NCBI GenBank assembly: GCA_965227265.1
Contig: OZ245738.1
Coordinates: 3,596,001-3,660,000 of the forward strand
Length of the DNA stretch: 64,000 nucleotides
Direction of reading: 5' to 3'
Origin: UBA2336 sp965227265
Lineage (GTDB): Bacteria; Bacteroidota; Bacteroidia; Cytophagales; Cyclobacteriaceae
Part shown: positions 62,481-64,000 of the stretch, piece after piece
Layout of the letters: the number at the start of each line of letters is the position of its first letter
How positions within the stretch are numbered: the stretch's first letter is position 1
The notes under the pieces: generated by a model
What the model was told of the DNA's origin: nothing
Databases searched by the model: none
What the model saw: the letters and a program-made list of their open reading frames with translations, nothing else
Program-made: the position numbers and the translations under genes

Positions 62481-63174
62481 CATATTGCTGGTACTGATTC
62501 CTGCCCTGGCAATTGCGCAGGATAAGAAGGATATAGAAAAGCTTGATTCGCTAATCGATAAAAAACTGCGTTATATCCCCACAGCAGTTCGTATTGGCGC
62601 GGACCTCATTTCACCCATTCGATCTTTTACCGATGACAAGTTTTCGGGCTATGCATTAAATGCAGACATTGATTTCTATCGTTACTATTTGACCGTTGAA
62701 GCTGGCCGTTGGGAACGTGATCTGCAGACCGATCAGGAAGAGTATATCAATGGAGGCAATTATTTTCGGGTAGGCGTGGACGTAAATTTTTTGAAAAAAG
62801 ATCCTGAAAAAAATATGTTTTTTATTGGCGCGCGTTACGGCCATGGAAAATTTTCTGAATATCTAACCATAACCTCCGAAGATGAAGTTTGGGGAACCAG
62901 CACCGATTCGTATGCGAACGAAAACATTAAAGCCAACTGGACAGAGTTAACAACCGGATTGAAAGTTCGCATGTTTGGCATTTTCTGGATGGGCTATACA
63001 GCACGCTATAAATTTTGGTTAAACACGAATGAATCGCGTGGGTTTATTCCGCACGATGTACCGGGGTATGGGAAAACCTATAAAGAAAATACTTGGGGCT
63101 TTGATTATTATATCATGTTCAAAATCCCCGTTCGGCAAGAAAAAATGATCACAAAGCTGCTTAAAAAAAGGTAA
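62464..63174 (+). CDS. DUF6048 outer-membrane barrel-like protein
   Basis: 236 residues from a TTG at 62464. Signal peptide ('YIINILLVLIPALAIAQ'), then an alternating aromatic-rich pattern ('GYALNADIDFYRYYLTVEAG', 'MFFIGARYGHGKFSEYL') and terminal 'GFDYYIMFKIPVRQ', as in small outer-membrane barrels. Partner of the DUF6452 lipoprotein just upstream; both functions are unknown. Confidence 0.78.
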   Translation: MKYIINILLVLIPALAIAQDKKDIEKLDSLIDKKLRYIPTAVRIGADLISPIRSFTDDKFSGYALNADIDFYRYYLTVEAGRWERDLQTDQEEYINGGNYFRVGVDVNFLKKDPEKNMFFIGARYGHGKFSEYLTITSEDEVWGTSTDSYANENIKANWTELTTGLKVRMFGIFWMGYTARYKFWLNTNESRGFIPHDVPGYGKTYKENTWGFDYYIMFKIPVRQEKMITKLLKKR

Positions 63175-63195
63175 GCGGGTAATGGCGACCACCTG

Positions 63196-63672
63196 ATGGA
63201 ATATCACTACACTACAAACCAATTGGGTATTTCGGATGAAGGAATTCATTTTCTGCGGAATCGGTTTGAGTACAAAAAAATCCCCTTCTCTCAAATTGAA
63301 AAAGTTGAATTAAAAAAAGGGATGCAGCTCAACAACTGGTATGTGATATTTTTTGTAGGTGTTGCATTACTCAGTACAGGAATTTATTTGGGTCTCGGAA
63401 TCTTTAACGCTTTACAGAATCCAGGACATAATCTACGTTCATTGCGTATCGTCTATTTGTTGTTTATCCCAATTGTAGGAGGTTATTTTGTTTATGAATC
63501 ACTTCAATACGGATTGATTTTGGAGTTGAAATATAATCGGGAGAAGAAAAAGTGTTTTCACCTTAAAAGATTAACCCCTGAAAGCAGACAAAAGTTTAGC
63601 GAGTTCATGAAAGCAAAAATGGGTAACAAGTTTATCAACCAGCTTGCACCTGTTCAGGTTAGATTTTCTTAA
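63196..63672 (+). CDS. Small membrane protein, PH-like, function unknown
   Basis: 158 residues. Two hydrophobic segments (~50-75 'WYVIFFVGVALLSTGIYLGL', ~93-112 'IVYLLFIPIVGGYFVYES') separate a short N-terminal beta region ('IHFLRNRFEYKKIPFSQIEK') and a basic C-terminal part. The layout resembles bacterial PH-domain membrane proteins. Convergent with ftsY, overlapping by 14 nt. Confidence 0.65.
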   Translation: MEYHYTTNQLGISDEGIHFLRNRFEYKKIPFSQIEKVELKKGMQLNNWYVIFFVGVALLSTGIYLGLGIFNALQNPGHNLRSLRIVYLLFIPIVGGYFVYESLQYGLILELKYNREKKKCFHLKRLTPESRQKFSEFMKAKMGNKFINQLAPVQVRFS

Positions 63673-64000
63673 ACAACGAATCAACAAACTCACTCTTGTT
63701 GAATACTTGTAAATCATTAACCTTTTCGCCTACACCAATATATTTTACTGGGATTTTAAACTCATCTGAAATTCCGATCACCACTCCGCCTTTAGCAGTC
63801 CCATCAAGTTTAGTGATAGCCAATGCGGTAACATCGGTTGCTTTGGTAAATTCACGTGCTTGTATAACGGCATTCTGACCGGTGCTTCCATCCAGTACCA
63901 ACAGAACTTCATGCGGTGCATCGGGAATAACTTTTTGCATTACGCGCTTGATCTTCGAAAGCTCTTCCATCAGGTTCACTTTTGTGTGAAGTCTGCCTGC
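63659..64000 (-). CDS. ftsY: FtsY, signal recognition particle receptor (C-terminal part)
   Basis: Only the last ~113 residues are in the window; the frame stays open to the edge with 'AGRLHTKVNLMEEL', the switch region of the GTPase. 'VLLVLDGSTGQNAV', 'ITKLDGTAKGGVVIGIS' and 'PVKYIGVGEKVNDLQVF' are FtsY signatures. It receives ribosome-nascent chain complexes from SRP at the inner membrane. The true start lies beyond 64000. Confidence 0.97.
   Translation of the reverse strand, partial: AGRLHTKVNLMEELSKIKRVMQKVIPDAPHEVLLVLDGSTGQNAVIQAREFTKATDVTALAITKLDGTAKGGVVIGISDEFKIPVKYIGVGEKVNDLQVFNKSEFVDSLFKKI

Noticed and set aside
1..64000. tRNA, rRNA and prophage genes
   Set aside because: I looked at the intergenic gaps and saw no cloverleaf-like or rRNA-like sequence and no phage structural or integrase genes; a tRNAscan or HMM search could overturn this.

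Overview
The window looks like ordinary chromosome of a Bacteroidota member, most likely order Cytophagales. I infer this from the gene families (TonB-dependent receptor plus DUF4249 pair, a type IX secretion sorting domain, DUF6452/DUF6048 pair, MnmD, an alpha/beta-fused 2-oxoacid dehydrogenase E1, bacillithiol genes), from promoter -7 boxes of the TAnnTTTG type, and from weak Shine-Dalgarno sequences with several TTG/GTG starts. I see no rRNA, tRNA or CRISPR array.

Layout. 1-6.8 kb: end of a sensor histidine kinase, a YghO-like GNAT protein, an MFS transporter, a short decayed gene remnant, a NadR-type kinase, an exported flavin amine oxidase, a TauE-type permease and RlpA. 6.9-16.5 kb: guaB with its terminator; a partner-switching trio (membrane PP2C phosphatase, STAS antagonist, RsbW-like kinase) with no sigma factor nearby; then an envelope-folding cluster of three SurA/parvulin-type proteins followed by a MoxR ATPase. 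16.7-20.5 kb: three secreted proteins in a row, ending in a caspase-like peptidase. 20.5-21.2 kb: a small HicB-like gene between inverted repeats with an attC-like hairpin, which looks like a mobile cassette. 21.2-28.5 kb: exported superoxide dismutase, a 2OG-Fe(II)-type oxygenase, chromate transporter, OsmC, the bacilliredoxin YtxJ and a very basic, tandem-repeat secreted protein.

28.6-34.9 kb: fused 2-oxoacid dehydrogenase E1, M16 peptidase, PAS histidine kinase, ispF and mnmD. 34.9-41.3 kb: an AT-rich surface locus of TonB receptor, DUF4249 lipoprotein and an MG2/A2M-like protein, with a local duplication at the last junction. 41.6-49.7 kb: nitrogen and polyamine metabolism (gltB-gltD, terminator, aguB-aguA). 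49.7-54.5 kb: M61 peptidase, DUF2911, RarD, a Crp-type regulator and an alpha/beta hydrolase. 54.5-64 kb: LamG lipoprotein, an erythromycin-esterase-like fusion, 5-formyl-THF cyclo-ligase, bshC, rimO, the DUF6452/DUF6048 pair, a small membrane protein and the end of ftsY.

Functional links: YtxJ and BshC imply a bacillithiol redox system alongside OsmC and superoxide dismutase; AguA and AguB form the agmatine-to-putrescine route; the parvulin cluster serves outer-membrane and secreted proteins such as the TonB receptor and the type IX substrate. The strongest non-routine signal is the cassette at 20491-21168: removing the unit between two G/TT points leaves a near-perfect hairpin as the empty target site.
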